A stretch of DNA of 41,889 nt from positions 571 through 42,459 of the forward strand of contig DCFQ01000032.1 of assembly GCA_002319915.1 (NCBI GenBank), given 5' to 3'. Position numbers and translations under genes: made by a program. Each line of letters starts with the position of its first letter. Positions within the stretch are counted from its first letter, which is position 1. Origin of the DNA: Bacteroidales bacterium UBA1800 (GTDB taxonomy: Bacteria > Bacteroidota > Bacteroidia > Bacteroidales > VadinHA17). Positions 34,403 to 41,810 of the stretch are shown one piece after another. The notes below the pieces were generated by a model. It was not told the DNA's origin, made no database searches, and saw nothing but the letters and a program-made list of their open reading frames with translations.

Positions 34403-35719
34403 TCAGTCAAGTCCGATAAAGCTGTCGCTGTCAACCAACAGCAATGCTTTTTCGGCAACCTCCGCGTCGGGGTCTATCCCGGAAAGTATCTCGATCCTGT
34501 CCTTTGACCTGATTCCCGTGACTACTTCCTTTGCGACAAACTTGTCGTTTTCCTTTACGAAGGCCGCCCTGTGTGACCCAAGGTCGACGACAGCGCCTGA
34601 CGGCAGCCACATTGAAGATCGTTTTCCTGCCATGATCTCTGCATTTATCTTTCGCCCCGGTACCAGACGTCTTTCCTTATCGGTAATATAAACCTTGACA
34701 GTCTGGAAAAGGCCCCCGTTCAATGGTTCGATCTGGCTCACCACCGCCGTTATGCTTCTCCCGGGGTCAAATGCGTCAGAAACAATCACCTTCTGGCCCT
34801 TCCTGACCAGCGGACTGTCTTCAGTCTTGACCTTCAGATCGGCCCGCAGGGAGGCAATGTCGATCAGGCGGAACAGGGGAGTCCCTGTTTCAACAACTAT
34901 CCCGTCGTTCAAGCCTATTGTTCCTGCTCCTGCTATGAAAGTCTCCGGATCCTTCTGCTCACTTGCAGCCTGGAAGTAATAGGTTTCAGGGTCGAAGTCC
35001 TTACTTACCGCATATCCTTCAGAATTACAGTACACAGCCATATGGTAGTCAGGCTTCGGGGAGTGCTTGAGGGAATCAATCTGGCCCTTTGAGAATCCGA
35101 GGATGTCAAACCAGTCCAATGCCTCTTTGGTCAGGTCGTCGCGGTCGGGATAACCCTGGACCAGCTTCACGTAATTCCACTTTTCCGTAAAGATATCCGG
35201 TGCATAGATGTTGTATATTTTCTGCCCTTTCCTGATATGCTGGAACTGGAATTTAACAAATGACCGCTCCACGAGCCCGCCAAACCTTGCGCTTACCGTT
35301 TCAATCCTCCTGGGATCATAATTAATGATGCCCGGAGCCTCGATGACCAGGGGAAGGTCAGATATCTCGGGCCGGACGGTTGTCGCCGCTGCAAGCACGG
35401 ATTTATTCACCTGCATCACCGCTTCAGCGAGGGTAGTGTCAATGGTATTCCTGTCCACTTCCACCTTCTCAATAAGGAACATCCCGCAGATGGGGCATTC
35501 GCCGGGGGCATCCCTGATAACCTGCGGGTGCATTGAACATACGTACTGTTTCTTCTGAACGATCGGAACCGTTTCCTTCACACCCGGGCTTCCCCCGGAA
35601 CGGACCATAGCCATGATAACGGCGGCGGAGAGTCCGGCCAGGATTACCAGGAATGCCGGTATCAGGAGGCGTCTGTTTAGCTTGCTGTCCATATGCTGTT
35701 TTTTATCCGGTCGGATCAT
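34403..35719 (-). CDS. cusB: RND efflux adaptor with N-terminal heavy-metal-binding domain (CusB-like)
   Basis: A 438-residue adaptor. A signal-anchor helix (about 17-40) is followed by a heavy-metal-binding domain (about 58-82), with C61, M63, H64 and the C75-x2-C78-x-M80 group, then the standard adaptor domains with a lipoyl-like segment and long hairpin. The domain resembles the two in the first gene of the operon, suggesting metal hand-over to the pump. The ATG at 35719 overlaps the last base of the cusA C-terminal stop; an in-frame ATG at 35692 (MDSKLN) is an alternative start. Cu(I)/Ag(I) specificity is inferred from the Met/His/Cys ligands. Confidence 0.9.
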   Translation of the reverse strand: MIRPDKKQHMDSKLNRRLLIPAFLVILAGLSAAVIMAMVRSGGSPGVKETVPIVQKKQYVCSMHPQVIRDAPGECPICGMFLIEKVEVDRNTIDTTLAEAVMQVNKSVLAAATTVRPEISDLPLVIEAPGIINYDPRRIETVSARFGGLVERSFVKFQFQHIRKGQKIYNIYAPDIFTEKWNYVKLVQGYPDRDDLTKEALDWFDILGFSKGQIDSLKHSPKPDYHMAVYCNSEGYAVSKDFDPETYYFQAASEQKDPETFIAGAGTIGLNDGIVVETGTPLFRLIDIASLRADLKVKTEDSPLVRKGQKVIVSDAFDPGRSITAVVSQIEPLNGGLFQTVKVYITDKERRLVPGRKINAEIMAGKRSSMWLPSGAVVDLGSHRAAFVKENDKFVAKEVVTGIRSKDRIEILSGIDPDAEVAEKALLLVDSDSFIGLD

Positions 35720-37608
35720 CAGGTATTTGCCCTTACTACCCTGATCTTCCCTGTTTTAAGTTCACGCTCCTTGACCATTTCGAAGATCACGGGAGTGACC
35801 AGGAGAACATATACGGTGGAAGTGATGAGACCACCGATAAGCGGCAGGGTTATAGGCAGCATGACATCGCTGCCGGCACCGGTGGCCCACAGTACCGGGA
35901 AAAGGCCGAAAAGGGAAACTGAAACTGTCATTACTTTCGGTCTTAGCCTTTTCACGGCACCTTTCATGACCGCGGCCCTGATCTTGCTGTTTGTCACGGG
36001 CTCAAGCCTGTCACTGCTTTCCGCTATCATGTCCTCCATGGCTTCATTCAGGTAAATGGTCATCAGCATTGAGGTTTCGATCGCCATGCCGAAGAGGGCG
36101 ATAAATCCTACAGCCACTGCAACCGACATATTTACATGAAAAAAGAACACAATGAAGATACCCCCGATAAGGGCGAACGGAACTGTTATCAGGGTTATGA
36201 GCGCTTCTTTCATCGACCTGAATGTAAAATAGACCACCAGTAGTATTATGAGCAGCACTACCGGCATTATGATCATCAGCCTGTTCCTCGCCCTGATCTG
36301 GTTTTCATAGAGGCCGCTCCATTCGAGGTAATAACCCTTCGGGAGAGACCTGATGGTCTCTTCGAGCCTCAGTTTGCATTCCTTTACAGTGCTTCCGAGG
36401 TCCCGGTCACGTACATTGAACAGGACTGCTCCCCTTAACATGGCGTTCTCAGAGCTGATCATGGCAGGCCCGTCCTTGATCTCCACGTCAGCCACGGCTG
36501 AGAGAGGTATCGGTCCCGATTCGGGGCTCTGTACCAGGATTCTCTTTATCTCTTCGATATTATTGCGGTACTCCTGTGCGAACCGGACATTTACATTGAA
36601 CCTCCTCCTCCCTTCGATTGTGGTGGTAACGTTCACCCCGCCGAGGGCAGACTCAATAACCCTGTTCACATCATCGATGCTCAGCCCGTATCTTCCGATA
36701 TCGTCGCGCCTGACAGTTATATCGATGAATTTTCCCCCTGTCACTGGGTCGACATAGAGATCCTGCACACCCTTGATCCCGGAGAGGTGACTCCTGAGGA
36801 CATTCGAGAGGACCCAGATCGAATCAAGGTTCTGGCCGAAGACCTTCAGCCCGACATCCGTCCTGACTCCTGTCGAGAGCATGTTGATCCTGTTGATTAT
36901 CGGCTGCGTCCACCCGTTGACGACTCCCGGGATCTGAAGGCGCGCATTCATCTCATGAAGAATATCTTCCTTGGTAATACCTTTCCTCCATTCGTTTCGC
37001 GGCTTCAGCAGGATTATGGTCTCGATCATGCTGACCGGTGAGTTATCAGTTGCAGTACTCGCACGACCGGCTTTCCCCAGGACATTTTCTACTTCAGGAA
37101 ACGATTTTATGATCCTGTCCTGTACCTGAAGTATCCGCTTTATCTCGCTGTTCGAGACATCGGGCAGAGTCACCGGCATAAACAGGAGGGAGCCTTCATC
37201 CAGGGGCGGGATAAACTCTGTGCCCATGCTGGTAAGCATCGGGATGCTGATCAAAAGGGCCAGAATATTGATCGTGAGGGTAGTTTTACGCCATTTGAGA
37301 CAGGTGCTCAGCAGAGGGGTATAAATCCGCTCTAGGAACCGTGTGACAGGATTCGAGGTCTCGAGCTTGAGCCTTCCCCTGAGCAGGAAGCTTATCAGTA
37401 CCGGAGTAAGGGTAATCGCGAGGAAAGCATCTATAAGAAGTATAAAAGTCTTGGTAAAGGCGAGCGGATGGAACATCTTGCCTTCCATCCCGGTAAGCAT
37501 GAAGACCGGCAGAAAGGATGCGATGACCACGATCGTCGAATAAAAGACTCCCGGGCCAACCTGCCTGGATGCTTTTTCAATTATCGATTCACGTTCTGAT
37601 TTGTCCAC
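35719..37608 (-). CDS. cusA: CusA/CzcA-like RND pump, C-terminal part of a split gene
   Basis: A 629-residue reading frame equal to the C-terminal 60% of a heavy-metal RND transporter. It begins in the cytoplasmic loop after TM4 and runs through TM5-TM12. The conserved periplasmic stretch RINMLSTGVRTDVG, the TM10 glutamate (AIETSML) and the lysine of LRPKVMTV match the proton-relay residues of CusA. Two methionines (LLFMP and RINML) sit where CusA has copper ligands; the third ligand position seems to be Asn (GGVNVTT), an alignment done by eye. The only start is a GTG at 37608 with no ribosome-binding site. The frame is open upstream through the palindromic repeat to 37695, so a -1 frameshift or a missing base would join it to the N-terminal part. 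Confidence 0.85.
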   Translation of the reverse strand: MDKSERESIIEKASRQVGPGVFYSTIVVIASFLPVFMLTGMEGKMFHPLAFTKTFILLIDAFLAITLTPVLISFLLRGRLKLETSNPVTRFLERIYTPLLSTCLKWRKTTLTINILALLISIPMLTSMGTEFIPPLDEGSLLFMPVTLPDVSNSEIKRILQVQDRIIKSFPEVENVLGKAGRASTATDNSPVSMIETIILLKPRNEWRKGITKEDILHEMNARLQIPGVVNGWTQPIINRINMLSTGVRTDVGLKVFGQNLDSIWVLSNVLRSHLSGIKGVQDLYVDPVTGGKFIDITVRRDDIGRYGLSIDDVNRVIESALGGVNVTTTIEGRRRFNVNVRFAQEYRNNIEEIKRILVQSPESGPIPLSAVADVEIKDGPAMISSENAMLRGAVLFNVRDRDLGSTVKECKLRLEETIRSLPKGYYLEWSGLYENQIRARNRLMIIMPVVLLIILLVVYFTFRSMKEALITLITVPFALIGGIFIVFFFHVNMSVAVAVGFIALFGMAIETSMLMTIYLNEAMEDMIAESSDRLEPVTNSKIRAAVMKGAVKRLRPKVMTVSVSLFGLFPVLWATGAGSDVMLPITLPLIGGLITSTVYVLLVTPVIFEMVKERELKTGKIRVVRANT

Positions 37609-37621
37609 ATCAATAAGTTTA

Positions 37622-37690
37622 TAGTTGCACCCCGTTTGCCCCCTGCCCCAAAAAGGGGGTTCAAAAGTCCCCTTTAGGGAATTCAGGGGT
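37622..37690. repeat. palindromic intergenic-type repeat inserted in cusA
   Basis: About 60-70 bp of C- and G-block sequence, including CCCC-AAAAA-GGGG (37646-37658) and CCCT-TT-AGGG (37670-37679), unlike the flanking coding sequence. It resembles dispersed palindromic repeats of Bacteroidota intergenic regions and the block at 28696-28731. It interrupts the pump gene within the loop between TM4 and TM5, adds a TGA stop to the upstream frame, and stays open in the -1 frame. Exact borders cannot be set by eye. Confidence 0.7.
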
Positions 37691-38948
37691 TTTGTTCATT
37701 TGCCAGGCGCCGATATGAATTTTCGACCATCACAATTGTATCATCTACAATCACCCCGATGGCCAGGATTATTCCGGTGAGAGACATTATATTCGATGAG
37801 ATGTGAAATGCATTAAGAAGGATGAATGAGACTGCGATGGATATCGGCATCTGGATCAGTATCACCAGAGCACTGCGCCAGTGAAACAGGAAGAAAATCA
37901 CCACAAGCGATACCGCAAGCATTTCCTCCAACAGGGTCTGGCGCACGGATCCGACAGCCTCCTTTATCAGCAGGCTCCTGTCATAGGATGTCTTGAACGT
38001 CAGTCCTTCCGGAAGACCCTTGGCCACCTCTTTCATTTTCGCCTTGACATCTGAAATGATCTTGTCGGCGTTCTGGTTGTACCTCATTACAATAATACCG
38101 CCAACTGCCTCTCCCTGCCCGTTCTCGTCAAAAATCCCCAGCCTCAGGTCCCCGCCTTCCCCGACTGATGCGATATCCCTTATATATACCGGGATGCCGT
38201 TGTAGACTCCTACAGCGATCTTCTCAATGTCTTCCTTGCTTTTGATGTATCCCAGCCCACGGATAACATAACCGATGTCTGATTTTTCGAGCTTCCGGCC
38301 GCTCACGTCATTGTTGTTCTCCCTGGTGGCATCAAGCACATCGGCAAGCGGTATATTATAATAGGTCAGCTTGTGGGGATCAACGGATATCTGGTATTGC
38401 TTCTGGAAACCGCCGAAGGAAGCGACCTCGCTGACGCCCGGGACTGATTGTAACGCGAACTTGACGTACCAGTCCTGGAGCGCTCTCAGCTCACCAAGGT
38501 CGTATCCCTTTCCGTCGAGGGTATACCAGAATATATGCCCGACTCCTGTTCCATCGGGCCCAAGGGTGGGCGTTACATTTTCGGGGAGAAGCTGCTGGGC
38601 AGAATTGAGCCTTTCCAGGACCCTGGTCCTCGCCCAGTAAACGTCGGTCCTGTCTTCGAAGATGATGTAAATGAAGCTCATGCCAAACATCGATGTTCCC
38701 CTGACGGTTTTGACATCAGGGATCCCCTGAAGATTTGACACAAGGGGAAAAGTTACCTGGTCCTCGATCACCTGCGGACTTCTTCCGGCCCATTCTGTAA
38801 AGACAATCACCTGGTTTTCCGAGACATCGGGGATGGCATCGACCGGGTTCCTGCCGACTTCCAGTATTCCCCATGCGAAAAGTCCTGCCGAAATGATGAT
38901 CACGGCAAGCTTATTCTTCAGGGAGAAGGAGATAAGCCTTTCAACCAT
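37683..38948 (-). CDS. cusA: CusA/CzcA-like RND pump, N-terminal part of a split gene
   Basis: A 421-residue frame corresponding to the N-terminal 40% of a heavy-metal RND transporter: TM1 (about 13-30), the periplasmic porter region with NPVDAIPDVSENQV, PTLGPDGTGVGHIFW and ENNNDVSGRKLEKS, then TM2-TM4 with VIVDDTIVMVENSYRR, whose aspartates match the proton-relay position. It ends abruptly at NEQNP followed by TGA, where a palindromic repeat begins. With the next frame (629 residues) it makes a full pump of about 1050 residues. It is probably either two polypeptides, a frameshift-read protein, a pseudogene or an assembly error. It lies 21 bp after the metal-binding-domain gene, driven from site D. 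Confidence 0.85.
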   Translation of the reverse strand: MVERLISFSLKNKLAVIIISAGLFAWGILEVGRNPVDAIPDVSENQVIVFTEWAGRSPQVIEDQVTFPLVSNLQGIPDVKTVRGTSMFGMSFIYIIFEDRTDVYWARTRVLERLNSAQQLLPENVTPTLGPDGTGVGHIFWYTLDGKGYDLGELRALQDWYVKFALQSVPGVSEVASFGGFQKQYQISVDPHKLTYYNIPLADVLDATRENNNDVSGRKLEKSDIGYVIRGLGYIKSKEDIEKIAVGVYNGIPVYIRDIASVGEGGDLRLGIFDENGQGEAVGGIIVMRYNQNADKIISDVKAKMKEVAKGLPEGLTFKTSYDRSLLIKEAVGSVRQTLLEEMLAVSLVVIFFLFHWRSALVILIQMPISIAVSFILLNAFHISSNIMSLTGIILAIGVIVDDTIVMVENSYRRLANEQNP

Positions 38949-38969
38949 TGATGGCCAGTAAGTTATAGT

Positions 38970-39335
38970 TTATTGATTCTTCTTTTCTTTCACAGGTTCC
39001 TTTAGAACCAGGTTCATCCCGCACTTAGGGCATTTCCCGGATTTGTCAGCGACCACCTCAGGATGCATGGGACAAGTATAGGACTTCAGTGCAGTCAGCT
39101 TTGCACTAAGCTTCATTCCGCATTTCGGGCATTTTCCCTCCTTCAGCTGCGCCACTTCAGGGTGCATCGGGCAGACATAAACTACCTTTTTTGATGAGTC
39201 CTGTACCACCAGTTCATTTTGAGGTGAACAGAGACCGTTGTCATATGCTTTGGAACTTTTTGCCGGTACCGCAACTGCGGATACTGCAAAACCAATAAAG
39301 ACCAATGAGACGGAGACCAGCTTAATGTATTTCAT
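38970..39335 (-). CDS. periplasmic protein with two heavy-metal-binding domains
   Basis: A 121-residue protein with an N-terminal signal peptide (about 1-23) and two copies of the short heavy-metal-binding domain: CPMHPEV...GKCPKCGMKL (about 55-80) and CPMHPEV...GKCPKCGMNL (about 87-112). Each carries Cys, Met, His, Cys-x2-Cys and Met ligands. It probably buffers or delivers Cu(I) or a similar ion in the periplasm. First gene of the RND operon (followed by cusA, cusA', two adaptors and FISUMP) and the direct target of promoter site D. The domain is related to that in the larger adaptor. Confidence 0.9.
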   Translation of the reverse strand: MKYIKLVSVSLVFIGFAVSAVAVPAKSSKAYDNGLCSPQNELVVQDSSKKVVYVCPMHPEVAQLKEGKCPKCGMKLSAKLTALKSYTCPMHPEVVADKSGKCPKCGMNLVLKEPVKEKKNQ

Positions 39336-39389
39336 GATCGCATATTTAGGTTAATACTGAAGGGAATTCCCGGATTATCTTATTCAGCT

Positions 39390-39458
39390 TAAATATAGGC
39401 TTTGCCGGTAAGCCGCCGGTTAATTTGGGATTAAGACGGGATTAAGAAGGGATTAATA
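39390..39458 (-). promoter_or_regulatory. promoter site D: four 11-bp direct repeats plus -7 element
   Basis: On the minus strand the units are TATTAAT (39452-39458), TCTTAAT (39441-39447), TCTTAAT (39430-39436) and AATTAAC (39419-39425), exactly 11 bp apart. After 21 nt follows TATATTTA (39390-39397), a 7/8 match to TAnnTTTG. The ATG of the metal-binding-domain gene is 54 nt further on. Same 69-bp layout as sites A-C and E. Confidence 0.72.
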
Positions 39459-39460
39459 GT

Positions 39461-39550
39461 TACACAGAGAGCACGGAGGAGACACAGAGAATCACAGAGG
39501 ATAAATCAATCTCTGCGTCTCTGCATCCCGATGGCTGTCGGGCCTCTGTG
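39461..39550. repeat. CACAGAG-type dispersed repeat with nested hairpins
   Basis: Starts with ACACAGAGAGCACGGAGGA, close to 20034-20060. It has outer arms CACAGAGG (39493-39500) and CCTCTGTG (39543-39550) and an inner hairpin CCCGA / TCGGG (39527-39542). Lying just after the octaheme cytochrome stop, it may also terminate transcription. Confidence 0.65.
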
Positions 39551-39562
39551 AAAGTAATTTGT

Positions 39563-40858
39563 TTAGTTTGAATTCTTCCAGGTGTGTGCATGCGGCCAGT
39601 TAGACACGTCGGTAGACACTGAAGTATGGCAGGCATGACATCCGATCTTCCTGCCGGGGTTTGTACCACCGTGTTCTTCCGAAAATTCCCCGACATCACT
39701 TCCATGCCCACCTCTCGAGTCGTTATGACATACACCGCAGCTTCCGATCGACTTTACCTTTGATGTAAAACCCTGGTACTGAACCGACTGGTAATTATCT
39801 GAAGACTGGCTGGTGGGGATCATTGCGTGCGGGCTGCCATGACAGGCTGAACAGTGCAGGTTCCCATGGCCGTCAGAATTCCTGTAGAGGGCTGTGCCGG
39901 TACTTACACCATCGACACCGGTATGACAGGTAACGCATGCCGGTTCACTGGCCCAGGGGACACGGCCCGAGGTGATCGTGGCTGCCACATTTGCCAGATC
40001 ACCATGACAGGTCGTGCAATTCCCGTTATCAGACGTATGTCTCAGGCTCCTGCTGCACTTTGTTGTTGCACCAGGATGGCAGTCATAGCAGGTCGCTCCC
40101 TGGACCCCTGAATGAAAGCCATGAATTGCCCGGGAAAGGTATATCTGCGGTCCTGTAGTTATTCCCAGAGCCGGGCTCGGATGACACGAGGCACAAAGGA
40201 CGGGCTGGTTAGCAGCATCCGACAGCCTGGTGCCGTTATGTGCATCATGTTTTGCAAGGATGTCTGTGAAGGCATCCGTCCCATGGCATTTGGCGCAATT
40301 GATCTCGTCAGAGGTCGGCACAGTGGCCTGGGTCTGGGCAATTACTGCACCTGCGCCATCCTTTACAGTGATCTCAGCTACCTGGAAAGGATTCCAGGTC
40401 CCGCCGTCATCCACCGGCACAACGGGTACTCCCTCAGCAATGAAGTAGTTGCCCGTGGCAGTCATGTCACCGGTAAGGGCATACCCTTTGAGACCGATAT
40501 CGTGTGCGAGGGTGACCCCGAACAGTTTCAGCGAATTGTCCCAGAATCCTCCATAAGCCCTCTTCCCATAGGAACTGGAATTATTGATGAGCTTATAGGA
40601 TACCGTTACACCGGATGTCACTAATTGGGGGGGATTGCCTCTTTTTACAACCTGGGCAGTAATATTGTTAAATGGCGGAAGGATTACAAGCTTATCGTAG
40701 GTGGGATTCAAACAATGCATTCCGAGATCATTCCATGCAAAAACGGAGTACTCTCCGGTCACGACTCCCGAAGAATCTTTGGTCGAACGGGTGCATGCTG
40801 ACAAAATCAGGACCAGGAATATTACCGGCAAAGCAGAGATTTTAATGACAGGTTTCAT
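39563..40858 (-). CDS. octaheme c-type cytochrome lipoprotein
   Basis: A 431-residue lipoprotein (lipobox LSAC, C22) with eight CxxCH heme-binding motifs: CAKCH, CASCH, CYDCH, CTTCH, CVTCH, CSACH, CGVCH and CHACH, all after about residue 190. The N-terminal domain (about 35-180) begins VFAWNDLGMHCLNPTYD, a module I associate with multiheme cytochromes of metal- and electron-transferring bacteria, but its role is unknown to me. Most likely an electron carrier on the outside of the inner membrane or on the outer membrane. No known reductase signature such as a Lys-type proximal ligand (CxxCK) is seen. Promoter site E lies about 93 nt upstream; a flavin reductase gene is divergent beyond it. Confidence 0.9.
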   Translation of the reverse strand: MKPVIKISALPVIFLVLILSACTRSTKDSSGVVTGEYSVFAWNDLGMHCLNPTYDKLVILPPFNNITAQVVKRGNPPQLVTSGVTVSYKLINNSSSYGKRAYGGFWDNSLKLFGVTLAHDIGLKGYALTGDMTATGNYFIAEGVPVVPVDDGGTWNPFQVAEITVKDGAGAVIAQTQATVPTSDEINCAKCHGTDAFTDILAKHDAHNGTRLSDAANQPVLCASCHPSPALGITTGPQIYLSRAIHGFHSGVQGATCYDCHPGATTKCSRSLRHTSDNGNCTTCHGDLANVAATITSGRVPWASEPACVTCHTGVDGVSTGTALYRNSDGHGNLHCSACHGSPHAMIPTSQSSDNYQSVQYQGFTSKVKSIGSCGVCHNDSRGGHGSDVGEFSEEHGGTNPGRKIGCHACHTSVSTDVSNWPHAHTWKNSN

Positions 40859-40950
40859 ATGGCTGGAATTTATTTTGCAGATATCACTCGATCATGACAG
40901 TTTAAAATTGCTCATTAATACGAAATCAATGTGTCCTGAAATGTTAAATA

Positions 40951-41019
40951 TAAAAATAGGTGTCGGCGGTTCATGCGGGATTAAGATATCATTAATTCAG
41001 GGTTAAGTCTCCATTAAGC
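40951..41019 (-). promoter_or_regulatory. promoter site E: four 11-bp direct repeats plus -7 element
   Basis: On the minus strand the units are GCTTAAT (41013-41019), ACTTAAC (41002-41008), AATTAAT (40991-40997) and TCTTAAT (40980-40986), exactly 11 bp apart. After 21 nt comes TATTTTTA (40951-40958), a 7/8 match to TAnnTTTG. The octaheme cytochrome ATG is 93 nt further on. The element lies in the divergent gap, so it could also influence the oxidoreductase gene on the plus strand. Confidence 0.72.
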
Positions 41020-41122
41020 GATATATATCATGCTTCAGGGGTTCTGACGGGTGATTTGCATGGCAGGTAAGGCTTGCACGAGAACATCCTGTCACCAATC
41101 TTGTTTAATCTTAAAAAAACAT

Positions 41123-41791
41123 ATGGAAGAGCACATTGTCAGGATCCTTAACATCAAGCAGGTCACCCATGATGTAAAAAGGTTTCAGGTCGCGAAGCCC
41201 GATGGATACTCATTCGAACCCGGGCAGGCGACTGAGGTATCCGTGAACTCACCGGAAATGAGAAACAGGAAACAGCCATTTACTTTCACCTGTCTGACCA
41301 GCGCACCGTACCTCGAGTTTACGATAAAAATCTATCCGGAAAGGAAAGGGGTTACCGCATCACTTGACCGGCTTAATCCAGGAGATGAGCTGATCCTGAG
41401 GGATGTGTGGGGGGCAATTCATTATTCCGGGCCTGGCGTGTTTGTTGCCGGCGGGGCCGGTATAACCCCGTTCTTATCGATCCTGAGAGACCTTGACGAC
41501 AAGGGGAAGATCAGTGGCAACAGGCTGATCTTTGCCAACAAGACCAGGGCTGACATAATCTATGAGGATTATTTCAGGAACCTGCTGGGGAATGATTTCA
41601 TCACTATCCTGTCGAGAGAGAAAGCTGAAGGATATGCCTACGGGCACGTCAACGGGGAGTTCCTTGTTGAAAACATACCCGATTTCAGCAAGCAGTTCTA
41701 TGTCTGCGGTCCGGATGCCATGATAAAGAGCGTGGTTGGCCTTCTTGGCGAGCTTGGGATAGTCCAAAAATCGATTACCATTGAACTGTAG
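41123..41791 (+). CDS. FAD/NAD(P)H ferredoxin-reductase-like oxidoreductase
   Basis: A 222-residue flavoprotein of the ferredoxin-NADP reductase fold, with no extra ferredoxin or globin domain. The FAD-binding barrel (about 1-95) has KQPFTFT, the RxxPFT-like flavin motif, and the NAD(P)-binding half has GGAGITPFLSIL and FYVCGPDAMI. The start is the ATG at 41123 (MEEHIVRI); in-frame codons further upstream are not supported by homology-like sequence. It transfers electrons from NAD(P)H to a protein or small-molecule acceptor. It is divergent from the octaheme cytochrome, which may be a partner, but no direct evidence links the two. Confidence 0.88.
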   Translation: MEEHIVRILNIKQVTHDVKRFQVAKPDGYSFEPGQATEVSVNSPEMRNRKQPFTFTCLTSAPYLEFTIKIYPERKGVTASLDRLNPGDELILRDVWGAIHYSGPGVFVAGGAGITPFLSILRDLDDKGKISGNRLIFANKTRADIIYEDYFRNLLGNDFITILSREKAEGYAYGHVNGEFLVENIPDFSKQFYVCGPDAMIKSVVGLLGELGIVQKSITIEL

Positions 41792-41810
41792 GCTGTGCAA
41801 AGGGTTGAAG

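Noticed and set aside
41051..41122. A 24-residue N-terminal extension of the oxidoreductase containing three cysteines
   Set aside because: The ATG at 41123 starts directly at the first barrel strand; the extension has low-complexity character and no metal-site pattern.
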